From Planctomycetota bacterium (lineage in GTDB: Bacteria; Planctomycetota; PUPC01; JABMSA01; JAUWKK01), in the NCBI GenBank assembly GCA_030614245.1, contig JAUWKK010000022.1, positions 1-15,224 of the forward strand: DNA of 15,224 bases, given 5' to 3'. A program made the position numbers and the translations under genes. The notes beneath the pieces are model-generated. The model worked only from the letters and a program-made list of their open reading frames with translations. It ran no database searches and had not been told where the DNA came from. Positions 1 to 6,915 of this stretch are shown here, one piece after another (position 1 is the stretch's first letter; the number at the start of each line of letters is the position of its first letter).

Positions 1-1
1 C

Positions 2-154
2 CTCTCCCGCGCGTACCAGATGCTGCCCCTCACACTCGCGGCTGACGGCCCACAATTCTTCGCCAGCCCCAGCATTAAACACATCCTCACATTCGCCGCA
101 CCCACGATCCCCCACGAGAGGGAGTCCGACTCTCTTAACAGCCGCGCCGCTTGA
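2..154 (+). CDS. Possible C-terminal fragment of an upstream protein (partial)
   Basis: An open frame runs in from the left edge and stops at TGA 152-154, giving about 50 residues that include YQMLPLTLAADGPQFF and end in LNSRAA. Third codon positions are mostly G or C, as in the real genes of this window, and the stop lies 57 bp before the next gene's start, so co-transcription with the permease is possible. I do not recognise the family. The usual partner of the following permease would be an ABC ATPase, but no ATPase motif falls in this short piece. The opposite strand is also partly open here, so even the coding strand is uncertain. Confidence 0.35.
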   Translation, partial: LSRAYQMLPLTLAADGPQFFASPSIKHILTFAAPTIPHERESDSLNSRAA

Positions 155-199
155 GCGTGCGCCAATTTTGTGGGATAATGCTGCTGGGGCGGAATTGGC

Positions 200-204
200 G
201 GAGG
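200..204 (+). promoter_or_regulatory. Ribosome binding site fixing the GTG start of the ABC permease
   Basis: GGAGG lies 7 nt before GTG at 212. This perfect Shine-Dalgarno supports the GTG start and argues against the larger overlapping frame that opens at 151. Confidence 0.7.
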
Positions 205-211
205 CGTTTGG

Positions 212-1852
212 GTGGTCATCCTGCCCCTATTCTGGAAAGAAATACTCGAAGGCCTGAAGAAGAAGCGGACTTACGCCTTTCGCGGGGTCTACGTGGGCGT
301 GCTCTTCTTTGCGCTCGTTGTGCTGTGGCCGGGCTCCTCGGAGCTTGCCGCCGGCAGCGGCGAACGCCTGGTCGAGCTGATGTTCTGGCTGCAATTCATA
401 ATAGTGGCTGTCATTACGCCCGTGCTGACGGCGACGACGATCACCGCCGAAAAGCAGGCAGGATCGCTCGAACTGCTTCTGCTGACGCGATTCAGCGGCA
501 TCGAGATCATCCTGGGCAAATTTCTCTCGCGCGCCGTGCAGTTGGCGATGCTCCTGCTGTGCGCTCTGCCCATCTTCAGCCTGGTGATCAATATCGGCGG
601 CGTAGACCTCAGGACGATCCTGGCCGGCTTCGCCATCATCACGGCTATGATCGTGCTGTGCGGCATTGCCGGCATCTGGTGCGCCGTCCACTGCAAGTCC
701 ATCCAGAGCGCAGCCATGGCGGCTTATTTCGTCATTGCAATCGTGCTCTATCCGAGCCCGACCGGCATAAAGTGGCTGGGGGCCGGCGCGCTGCCGCAAG
801 CGGCAGCCGGGGAGGCGGCGAAAGTGATCCCCGACTGGGCTCCGTCGCTGGCTCTGGGCCAGATTCTCGATCCGCCGCCGGGCACCGACATCACGTGGTT
901 CTGGCTGCGGCCGGTGATCTTGTGCAGCGTGGCCGGGCTGCTGCTCTTCCTGGGCTCGAGCTGGTCGCTGCGCAGCGCTCTCACCAGGGGGCCGTCAGCG
1001 GTCAGCCCAACGATGCTGAATATCTGGCAGTCTCTTGCCAGAGCGCGCGACAAGCTGGCCGGCGGTGGCGACCTCGACCGCCAGATCGAGAAGGGCAACC
1101 CCGTGATCTGGCGCGAGATCCGAATGCGCACACTGCCCAATTCCATCGCCACAATGATGGCATACGTGGCCACGCTGGCTGCCGTAGGAATCGTCGCGTT
1201 CGCCGGTTACTCGCGGGGCGTCAAGGGGCTCCGGCTGCACGTGTGGCTTGCCATCGCATTCAACGGCGTCCTGGCTATCGGTGCGAGCGTGCTGGCGGGT
1301 ACGGCGTTCGTCCGGGAGAAGGAGGGCCGGACTATGCAGTCGGTGCTCACGTCGCTGCTGACGGCCCGAGAGATTATCGAAGGCAAAGAAGAGGGGCTGC
1401 GTCGCTGCATGCGGCTCGGAGTGGCCATGATGATACTATACGTCACCGTGCTGGCGTTGATCCGGACGGTCTCGCCGACGCCCATCGGCGGCGGACAGAA
1501 CGACAACCTCAACATAATAGCCGCGATCGGCTGCATCACTATGGGCTTCTTCTGCGTGCGGTTCTACATCGTGCAGGCGCTCTACTGGTCGATGCGCTCG
1601 GCCAACACCACCCGCGCCCTCGTGATTACACTCCTGGTGACGGTGATCGAACTGACCCTCGGCAGCTTCGTGCCGATCGTGGCGTTCCTCAATCCGGTCG
1701 CGTGCAGCCTCTTCTACTCCGGCAGCGTCGGCGGGAAAATCTTCCGCGGCATCGGCCTGGTCATCTCGTACCTGCTGTATCGCTGGATAGTGACCCAGTG
1801 GCTGCACAAGATTCTTGTGACCTTCCAGAAGTCGGTCGAAACAGTGAATTGA
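212..1852 (+). CDS. ABC-2 type transporter permease, internally duplicated (546 aa)
   Basis: Predicted inner-membrane permease of an ABC-2 type exporter. Many hydrophobic segments are visible (about residues 24-40, 57-75, 108-128, 137-158, 168-180, 232-249, 315-332, 344-364, 401-418, 434-456, 468-492, 512-524). The polar stretch TAEKQAGSLELLLLT (78-92) followed by IEIILGK is typical of NatB/GldF-like permeases. The protein has two halves: FWKEI at 7-11 recurs as IWREI at 299-303, and the 78-103 motif recurs as FVREKEGRTMQSVLTS...IIEGK at 366-392, with nearly the same spacing (72 and 69 residues). That suggests tandem duplication or fusion, so one chain could supply both membrane domains. No ATPase is seen here; it may lie upstream. 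Substrate unknown. The start is GTG with GGAGG 7 nt upstream. The arginine-rich frame at 151-1863 is discarded as a shadow. Confidence 0.85.
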   Translation: MVILPLFWKEILEGLKKKRTYAFRGVYVGVLFFALVVLWPGSSELAAGSGERLVELMFWLQFIIVAVITPVLTATTITAEKQAGSLELLLLTRFSGIEIILGKFLSRAVQLAMLLLCALPIFSLVINIGGVDLRTILAGFAIITAMIVLCGIAGIWCAVHCKSIQSAAMAAYFVIAIVLYPSPTGIKWLGAGALPQAAAGEAAKVIPDWAPSLALGQILDPPPGTDITWFWLRPVILCSVAGLLLFLGSSWSLRSALTRGPSAVSPTMLNIWQSLARARDKLAGGGDLDRQIEKGNPVIWREIRMRTLPNSIATMMAYVATLAAVGIVAFAGYSRGVKGLRLHVWLAIAFNGVLAIGASVLAGTAFVREKEGRTMQSVLTSLLTAREIIEGKEEGLRRCMRLGVAMMILYVTVLALIRTVSPTPIGGGQNDNLNIIAAIGCITMGFFCVRFYIVQALYWSMRSANTTRALVITLLVTVIELTLGSFVPIVAFLNPVACSLFYSGSVGGKIFRGIGLVISYLLYRWIVTQWLHKILVTFQKSVETVN

Positions 1853-1924
1853 TGCCACTATAACAGCCCGGAGCCATCGCGTCACAGGATTGTGATCGAC
1901 AGGCTGCAAGCGTCGAATAGACCA

Positions 1925-1953
1925 TTGCAATTTCGCCGCTTTTCCATCATATT
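1925..1953 (+). promoter_or_regulatory. Possible sigma-70-like promoter of the GH42 gene
   Basis: TTGCAA (1925-1930), a 17-nt spacer and CATATT (1948-1953) lie about 40 nt before the start codon in the only AT-rich part of the gap 1853-1994. The -10 matches four of six consensus bases. Weak evidence, but it would make the glycosidase a separate unit from the permease. Confidence 0.3.
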
Positions 1954-1994
1954 GATAGCATGGCAGGAATCAGGAAGCTAATCAGGAGACGCGA

Positions 1995-4070
1995 ATGACC
2001 AACCGCTACCCACCGATCAATCCCAAGTGCACCAGCATGCTCCACGGCGGAGACTACAATCCCGACCAGTGGATCAAGACCCCCGAGATATGGGACGAGG
2101 ACATGCGCCTCATGAAGCTGGCCGGCTGCAATGCAATGTCGGTCGGCATTTTCTCATGGACGGCACTCGAGCCGCAGGAGGGCAAGTTCGAATTCGGTTG
2201 GCTCGATACGATAATGGACAAGCTGGCCGAGAACTCCGCTTTCGCCGTCTTGGCCACACCGAGCGGCGCCCGTCCCGCATGGCTGAGCCGGAAGTATCCG
2301 GAAGTCCTTCGTGTGCGGCCCGACCGCGGGCGAAACCTCCACGGCCATCGGCACAACCACTGCCTCACCTCGCCGGTCTATCGAGAGAAGACGGCCATTA
2401 TCAACCGCAAGCTGGCCGAAAGATACAAGGATCACCCGGCCCTGCTCGTCTGGCACATCTCGAATGAGTACAACGGCGAATGCCACTGCGAACTGTGCCG
2501 GGCTGCATTCGTCAACTGGCTGCAGAGGAAGTACGGCGACCTCGATGCACTCAACCAAGCATGGTGGGCAGCGTTCTGGAGCCACACCTGCACGGACTGG
2601 TCGCAGATCGAGTCGCCCAGCGAGATAGGCGAGCATTGCGTGCATGGCCTGACCCTCGACTGGAAGCGCTTCGTAACCGATCAGACCATAGACTTCTTCC
2701 GCAGCGAGATTGCTCCGCTGCGCGAGCTGACCCCGGACGTGCCCGTCACGGCCAACTTCATGGGCCTTTACCCCGGCCTGGACTACTGGAAGTTCGCTAA
2801 GGCCGTCGATGTCGCCTCATGGGACAACTACCCGAGCTGGCACGGTCCCGATGGTGACACGCCTCTGGCGGCCAGTATCAGCTTCGTTCACGACATCAAC
2901 CGCTGCTTGAAGAACGGCAAGCCGTTCATGCTTATGGAGAGCGTGCCGAGCACCACGAACTGGATGGAAGTAGCCAAGCGCAAGCGGCCGGGAATGCACC
3001 TCCTGAGCAGCATGCAGGCGGTCGCGCACGGCTCCGACACCGTGCAGTACTTCCAGTGGCGCAAGAGTCGCGGTTCTTCGGAGAAGTTCCACGGTGCCGT
3101 CGTCGATCACGTCGGGCATGAGAATACCCGCGTGTTTCGCGACGTCGCCGGCGTCGGCGAGGCCCTCAAGAAGCTCGATGCGATCGTCGGCACGACCGTT
3201 CGCCCCGACGTCGCCGTCATCTGCGACTGGGAGAATCGCTGGGCAATCGACGGAATGCAGGGCCTCGGCCGCCACGTGCGGAAGTACGTCGAGACGTGCA
3301 TCGCACATTACCGCCCATTCTGGTCAAAGGGCGTGCCGGTTGACGTGATAGACGAGACCTTCGACTTCTCGAGCTATAAGCTGCTCATCGCGCCGATGCT
3401 GTACATGCTCAGGCCGGGCGTTGCCGAGCGGAGCCGCTCGTTCGTCGCAGAAGGCGGCACGTTCGTCACGACGTACTGGAGCGGTATCGTCGACGAGAAC
3501 GACTTGTGCTTCCTGGGAGGCTGGCCCGGCGACGGCCTGCGCGAAGTGCTCGGCATCTGGGACGAGGAGCTCGACGGCCTGTATCCCGACGACCGCAACC
3601 GGATAGTGATGACAGAGGACAACGCTCTGGGGCTGGCGGGCGAGTACGACGTGCGCGAGCTCTGCGGGCTGATCCACTCCGAGGGGGCGGACATCCTGGC
3701 GACCTACGGCGACGACTTCTACGCGGGCCGGCCGGCGCTGACGGTCAACGCCTTCGGCCGGGGGAAGGCCTACTACGTCGCATCACGCAACAGCGACGAG
3801 TTCCTGGCGGACCTCTGCGGCCGCCTGATAGCCGATCTCGACATCCGGCCGGTAATCGAAGCCCCCCTGCCGGTGGGCGTGACAGCGCAGATGCGCTCCG
3901 ACGGCGTAGATGAGTTTGTGTTCCTCATGAATTTCACCGCCGGCGAGCAGAAGATTGACGCCGGCGGCGAGAGCTTCATCGACATGCTGGCGGTTGAGCC
4001 GGTAAAAGGCGATATCCGGCTCGAGGGTTACGGCCTGAAGATTCTCAGGCGCCCTGCGAGAGCCACATAG
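1995..4070 (+). CDS. Beta-galactosidase, glycoside hydrolase family 42 (691 aa)
   Basis: Predicted to hydrolyse terminal beta-galactosides with retention of configuration. The N-terminus HGGDYNPDQW (17-26) is the typical GH42 opening of the TIM barrel. HISNEYNGECHC (154-165) holds the acid/base Glu158 after Asn157. FMLMESVPSTTNW (311-323) holds the likely nucleophile Glu315; the spacing resembles the characterised Thermus enzyme (Glu141/Glu312). Cys123, Cys163, Cys165 and Cys168 match the structural zinc site of that subfamily. The trimerisation domain (about 400-610) and a small C-terminal beta domain follow, and the length is normal for the family. There is no signal peptide, so it should be cytoplasmic and act on imported oligosaccharides. 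ATG 1995 has AGGAG at 1984-1988. No transporter or regulator gene that would name the substrate is adjacent; the upstream permease is an exporter type. Confidence 0.93.
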   Translation: MTNRYPPINPKCTSMLHGGDYNPDQWIKTPEIWDEDMRLMKLAGCNAMSVGIFSWTALEPQEGKFEFGWLDTIMDKLAENSAFAVLATPSGARPAWLSRKYPEVLRVRPDRGRNLHGHRHNHCLTSPVYREKTAIINRKLAERYKDHPALLVWHISNEYNGECHCELCRAAFVNWLQRKYGDLDALNQAWWAAFWSHTCTDWSQIESPSEIGEHCVHGLTLDWKRFVTDQTIDFFRSEIAPLRELTPDVPVTANFMGLYPGLDYWKFAKAVDVASWDNYPSWHGPDGDTPLAASISFVHDINRCLKNGKPFMLMESVPSTTNWMEVAKRKRPGMHLLSSMQAVAHGSDTVQYFQWRKSRGSSEKFHGAVVDHVGHENTRVFRDVAGVGEALKKLDAIVGTTVRPDVAVICDWENRWAIDGMQGLGRHVRKYVETCIAHYRPFWSKGVPVDVIDETFDFSSYKLLIAPMLYMLRPGVAERSRSFVAEGGTFVTTYWSGIVDENDLCFLGGWPGDGLREVLGIWDEELDGLYPDDRNRIVMTEDNALGLAGEYDVRELCGLIHSEGADILATYGDDFYAGRPALTVNAFGRGKAYYVASRNSDEFLADLCGRLIADLDIRPVIEAPLPVGVTAQMRSDGVDEFVFLMNFTAGEQKIDAGGESFIDMLAVEPVKGDIRLEGYGLKILRRPARAT

Positions 4071-4179
4071 CCCTCACCTGCGTCGCCCCACCTGCTCCTT
4101 CATTTCGCCGGGAGCGAGGTAGATCGTGTGTGCGAACGGCAGCGTCTGAAGTTCTCGGGCGCGGTACCTCAATCGGGGG

Positions 4180-4208
4180 TTGACTGTTCCCGCCAGGAAC
4201 CGTATAAT
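4180..4208 (+). promoter_or_regulatory. Strong sigma-70-like promoter of tRNA-Val
   Basis: TTGACT (4180-4185), a 17-nt spacer and a perfect TATAAT (4203-4208) end 12 nt before the mature tRNA 5' end at 4221. The transcript would start near 4214-4216, leaving a very short leader for RNase P. Confidence 0.88.
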
Positions 4209-4220
4209 AATTATAAAGAT

Positions 4221-4296
4221 GGGCGATTGGCTCAGTCGGTAGAGCGCCACACTCACATTGTGGAGGTCACAGGTTCGAATCCTGTATCGCCCACCA
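4221..4296 (+). tRNA. tRNA-Val (anticodon CAC)
   Basis: A complete cloverleaf of 76 nt with encoded CCA. The acceptor stem is GGGCGAT (4221-4227) with ATCGCCC (4286-4292), the D stem is GCTC/GAGC, the anticodon stem is CCACA/TGTGG with loop CTCACAT, and the T stem is ACAGG/CCTGT around TTCGAAT. The anticodon CAC sits at 4254-4256 and reads GUG. The discriminator base is A (4293), as expected for valine. It has its own promoter and stands alone between the GH42 and sialidase-like genes. Confidence 0.95.
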
Positions 4297-4425
4297 CCTC
4301 CGAAGATCGCGCAATCCAATACTTCAACTCGTATCGCATAGAATGTAACGAATGGCTCGGAACAGGCTGCGTTCTGGCTTTTCGGACCTTGCCGCGCGTT
4401 TGCAGGTCAGGCTGAGAATAGGCGC

Positions 4426-4453
4426 TTGCACTCACGTCGAGTGTGACTACAAT
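4426..4453 (+). promoter_or_regulatory. Sigma-70-like promoter of the sialidase-like gene
   Basis: TTGCAC (4426-4431), a 16-nt spacer and TACAAT (4448-4453) predict a transcript start near 4460, giving an approximately 90-nt leader before ATG 4549. An upstream in-frame ATG at 4456 would lie at the transcript's very 5' end, which supports the downstream start. No other gene was seen between the tRNA and this site. Confidence 0.6.
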
Positions 4454-4533
4454 CGATGCACAAGGCAGCCCACTGGGGGCAGGCTGATTTCAGATGGCAA
4501 GTGCCGGTCAACCGGACACGGCCACTGTGTTTT

Positions 4534-4538
4534 GGAGG
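4534..4538 (+). promoter_or_regulatory. Ribosome binding site fixing the sialidase-like start
   Basis: GGAGG stands 10 nt before ATG 4549. The start it selects places a signal peptide exactly at the N-terminus; the in-frame ATG at 4456 would add 31 non-hydrophobic residues in front of it. Confidence 0.75.
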
Positions 4539-4548
4539 ACGTAGTAGA

Positions 4549-5781
4549 ATGGGTAAGTTTGCGAGAGTTGAGAGTATCGTATTGGCCGCCAGCGTCATTG
4601 TAGGATCGTATTGCGCCGCAGGAGTTGGCCCGGCAGTGCTCGGGACAGAAGTTTTCGCCGCGGAGTCGCCCGCAAAAGACAAAAAGCGTCCGGCGAAACA
4701 CATTATCACCATCCCCACGGTTGACATCTCCGGAGTCAAGGTACCCGATGATGCCAAACGCCATGTGATCGTTGCGTCGGGGACAGACGGTGCGGATTGG
4801 CAGCACCCGCATATGGTGCTGATGCCCGACGGCAAGACCATCTTTGCCGTATGGACAGCGGGCCACGGCGGCCCCTGCGGACCGATGAAGAGAAGCGACG
4901 ACGGCGGGTTGACATGGAGCAAGTTGCTCGATGTGCCGAAGAACTGGTCCTCGGTGCGAAACTGCCCAACCATCCATCGTCTGGTGGACCCCAAAGGCGT
5001 AGCGCGGCTGTTTGTCTTTGCTCTCGCCCGAGATCGCAGCTTCTCACGGTCAATCTCCGAAGACGGCGGTCGGACGTGGTCGCCGATGAAGTCGGCGGGC
5101 TTCAGCGGCGGCGTCCCGCCTATGACCATTATGCCCGTCGAGGGCGGCAAGAATTACCTGACATGGACTCATAGCAACACGGTCTTCCAGTGCGAATCGA
5201 CCGACGGCGGGCTGACCTGGAGCAAGAAGAGGCGGGTCATAGACACGAGCGATTTCCCGGGCGCACACCCCTGCGAGCCCGAAGTGGTCCGCTCGCCGGA
5301 CGGCAAGCAATTGCTGATGCTGTTGCGGGAGAATCACCGGCGCTACAACTCGCTCTACGCCGTCAGCAACGATGAAGGCCGGACCTGGTTGAAAGCCAGG
5401 GAACTGCCCGCCGCATTGACCGGCGACCGCCACACAGCCGTCTATGCGAAGGACGGCCGGCTGGTGGTTATGTTCCGCAATCGGCGACCGGTGCCCAAGA
5501 GTGAATCCAATGAGATCAAGGCCGGCCACCCCGTCTTCACCGGTCCGATTACCGCCTGGGTCGGTCGGTATTCCGACATTATCGAAGGCCGCGAAGGCCA
5601 GTACCGCGTCTCGTTATTTCCCTCTCACCCCGGTTCGAACGGCTATGGAAAACTGGAGCGCCTGCCGGACGGGACTGTGATCGCCATCAGCTACTGCGTA
5701 TACCGTGCCGGCGAAAGCAAGTCGATTGTTTTCACGAGGTTCAAGCTGGATGAGCTCGACAAGAGGCTGGCTCGCAAGTGA
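4549..5781 (+). CDS. Secreted sialidase-like beta-propeller protein with Asp boxes (410 aa)
   Basis: Predicted exported glycan-active protein of the BNR/exo-alpha-sialidase-like superfamily. An N-terminal signal peptide is visible (Lys3/Arg6, hydrophobic 8-33, possible cleavage after FAA near 38). Four Asp boxes of the pattern SxDxGxTW occur at 116-123 (SDDGGLTW), 170-177 (SEDGGRTW), 217-224 (STDGGLTW) and 273-280 (SNDEGRTW), the turns of a six-bladed propeller. LLMLLREN (255-262), GDRHTAV (292-298) and FRNRRP (309-314) hold arginines and other polar residues that could form the carboxylate-binding site, but I cannot assign the full Arg triad and Tyr/Glu nucleophile pair, so true sialidase activity is unproven. 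It has its own promoter and RBS and looks monocistronic. Related proteins in PVC bacteria are very common and mostly uncharacterised. Confidence 0.85.
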   Translation: MGKFARVESIVLAASVIVGSYCAAGVGPAVLGTEVFAAESPAKDKKRPAKHIITIPTVDISGVKVPDDAKRHVIVASGTDGADWQHPHMVLMPDGKTIFAVWTAGHGGPCGPMKRSDDGGLTWSKLLDVPKNWSSVRNCPTIHRLVDPKGVARLFVFALARDRSFSRSISEDGGRTWSPMKSAGFSGGVPPMTIMPVEGGKNYLTWTHSNTVFQCESTDGGLTWSKKRRVIDTSDFPGAHPCEPEVVRSPDGKQLLMLLRENHRRYNSLYAVSNDEGRTWLKARELPAALTGDRHTAVYAKDGRLVVMFRNRRPVPKSESNEIKAGHPVFTGPITAWVGRYSDIIEGREGQYRVSLFPSHPGSNGYGKLERLPDGTVIAISYCVYRAGESKSIVFTRFKLDELDKRLARK

Positions 5782-6027
5782 CGCCGTTTTATGCTGCGTG
5801 GCGAAGATTCTCCAGGATGAACTGGCCGTCAGCCGGTTGCAGCTTATGTGCGGCATCCCGATTCTCTGGTGGGCCACCACTAAAGATCAGGAGAAAGGAG
5901 AAAGGTGACAGTAGACAATCTGAATCTTTCGACTGTTCAACTGTTCCACCCTTCACCTGTCCGAAAGCCCCGGTTTAGATTAGCCCATTACGATTGCTGA
6001 ACCCTCTGAGAATGAAGTAGAACCCAA

Positions 6028-6844
6028 ATGAGAAGAACCTGGCAGGTATTTGTCGCGGCCGTGGAGGCTGCTATTGCCCTTGGTCCCGCTGCGCCGGTGA
6101 GTGCCGCCGAGCGCCAGCCCCACCAGGTGCGGCACTTCGACGCCAAGACCGCGCAGCAGGCGAAGCAGTGGCAAAAAGATTGCCGTCGAGGGCTGATAGC
6201 AGGCCTGGAGTTGTCCGACTTCATCAAGAAGAGGAATGCCGCAAGTGCAGGCGGAAAGCCGGGCGTTGCCTTGAATGCGAAGATTACCGGCCGGGAGGAC
6301 ATGGGCCACAGCACTTTTTTCAGAATGACCATCGACATCACGCCGGACTGGACGACCGCGGTCTTTCTCACCGTCCCGAAGAAGGGCGAGCGTTTCCCCG
6401 CCGTGGTCTGCGTTCACGGGGTCAAGGAACACGTCTACCCGCAGACCGAATCCTGCGTTTGGCCGGCGGCCGCCACGATGGTTGCGGCCGGCTGGAAGGG
6501 TTTCGGCGCCACGCTGGCGGAACGGGGATACGTGACCATCGCGGCTGACTTCCAGATTCCCGGCGCCAACGTGGGTGACCGTACACGCACGAATTGGGCA
6601 GAGAGGGTTCAGGTTGGCATGCGGCTGATCGACTATCTTTACACGCGCGTCGACGTGGACACCGGCAGGATGGGGTGCGTAGGGATCTGCAAATGGGGCG
6701 CGGCTGCGTGCCATCTGGCGGCGGTACGGGATACTGGGCGGCCGGCCCGACGATTTAGAGATATTCTGGCACCCCGGCAAACATATCGTGGAAACCAGTT
6801 CGCTGCCAGGCTTCTTCGAGAGAGCCTTTCGGAAGTCCGACTGA
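6028..6844 (+). pseudogene. Decayed secreted alpha/beta-hydrolase (esterase-like), internal deletion and frameshift
   Basis: The first part (frame of 6028) encodes a signal-peptide-like N-terminus (residues 1-27, ending VSAAE) and the front of an esterase/dienelactone-hydrolase fold: FPAVVCVHG (123-131, beta strand and oxyanion HG), ERGYVTIAADF (165-175) and the nucleophile-elbow region MGCVGICKWGA (215-225). The elbow is damaged: relatives have a pattern like GISKGG, here Ser is Cys221 and the following Gly is Trp223. Soon after, homology stops, and from about 6740 the +1-shifted frame reads RPDDLEIFWHPGKHIVETS and ends FFERAFRKSD at TGA 6842-6844, like an esterase C-terminus with its catalytic His. 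Roughly 100 residues between elbow and His seem missing. No convincing RBS precedes ATG 6028. Not a functional fusion to the downstream GH32. Family identity is moderately sure; exact junction is not. Confidence 0.65.
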
Positions 6845-6905
6845 AAGGGTCAGAAGCATACACCATGAATGGGTGCGAGATGTGCCCGTGGAGTAAAGGA
6901 AAACT

Positions 6906-6910
6906 GGAGG
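6906..6910 (+). promoter_or_regulatory. Ribosome binding site fixing the GH32 start
   Basis: GGAGG lies 5 nt before ATG 6916, within GGAGGAGAAA. It shows that GH32 is translated on its own, not as the tail of the 790-codon frame opening at 6028. The in-frame ATG at 6865 lacks a comparable site. Confidence 0.75.
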
Positions 6911-6915
6911 AGAAA

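Noticed and set aside
151..1863. Long + strand frame (570 codons) overlapping the permease
   Set aside because: Its translation is rich in Arg, Gly and His with no membrane or domain pattern, a common artefact of GC-rich genes. The frame at 212 has clear membrane helices and a Shine-Dalgarno site.
4074..4435. Small frames on both strands over tRNA-Val, with phrases like RLAQSVER and GDTGFEPVTST
   Set aside because: These are well-known spurious translations of tRNA genes and their antisense.
4456..4548. Upstream in-frame start of the sialidase-like gene
   Set aside because: It adds 31 residues ahead of a clear signal peptide, has no RBS and starts at the predicted transcript 5' end; ATG 4549 has GGAGG.
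5903..5958. Weak inverted repeat AGGTGA/TCACCT and a doubled CTGTTC in the gap before the hydrolase remnant
   Set aside because: Only 6-bp arms with a 44-nt loop; not distinguishable from chance.
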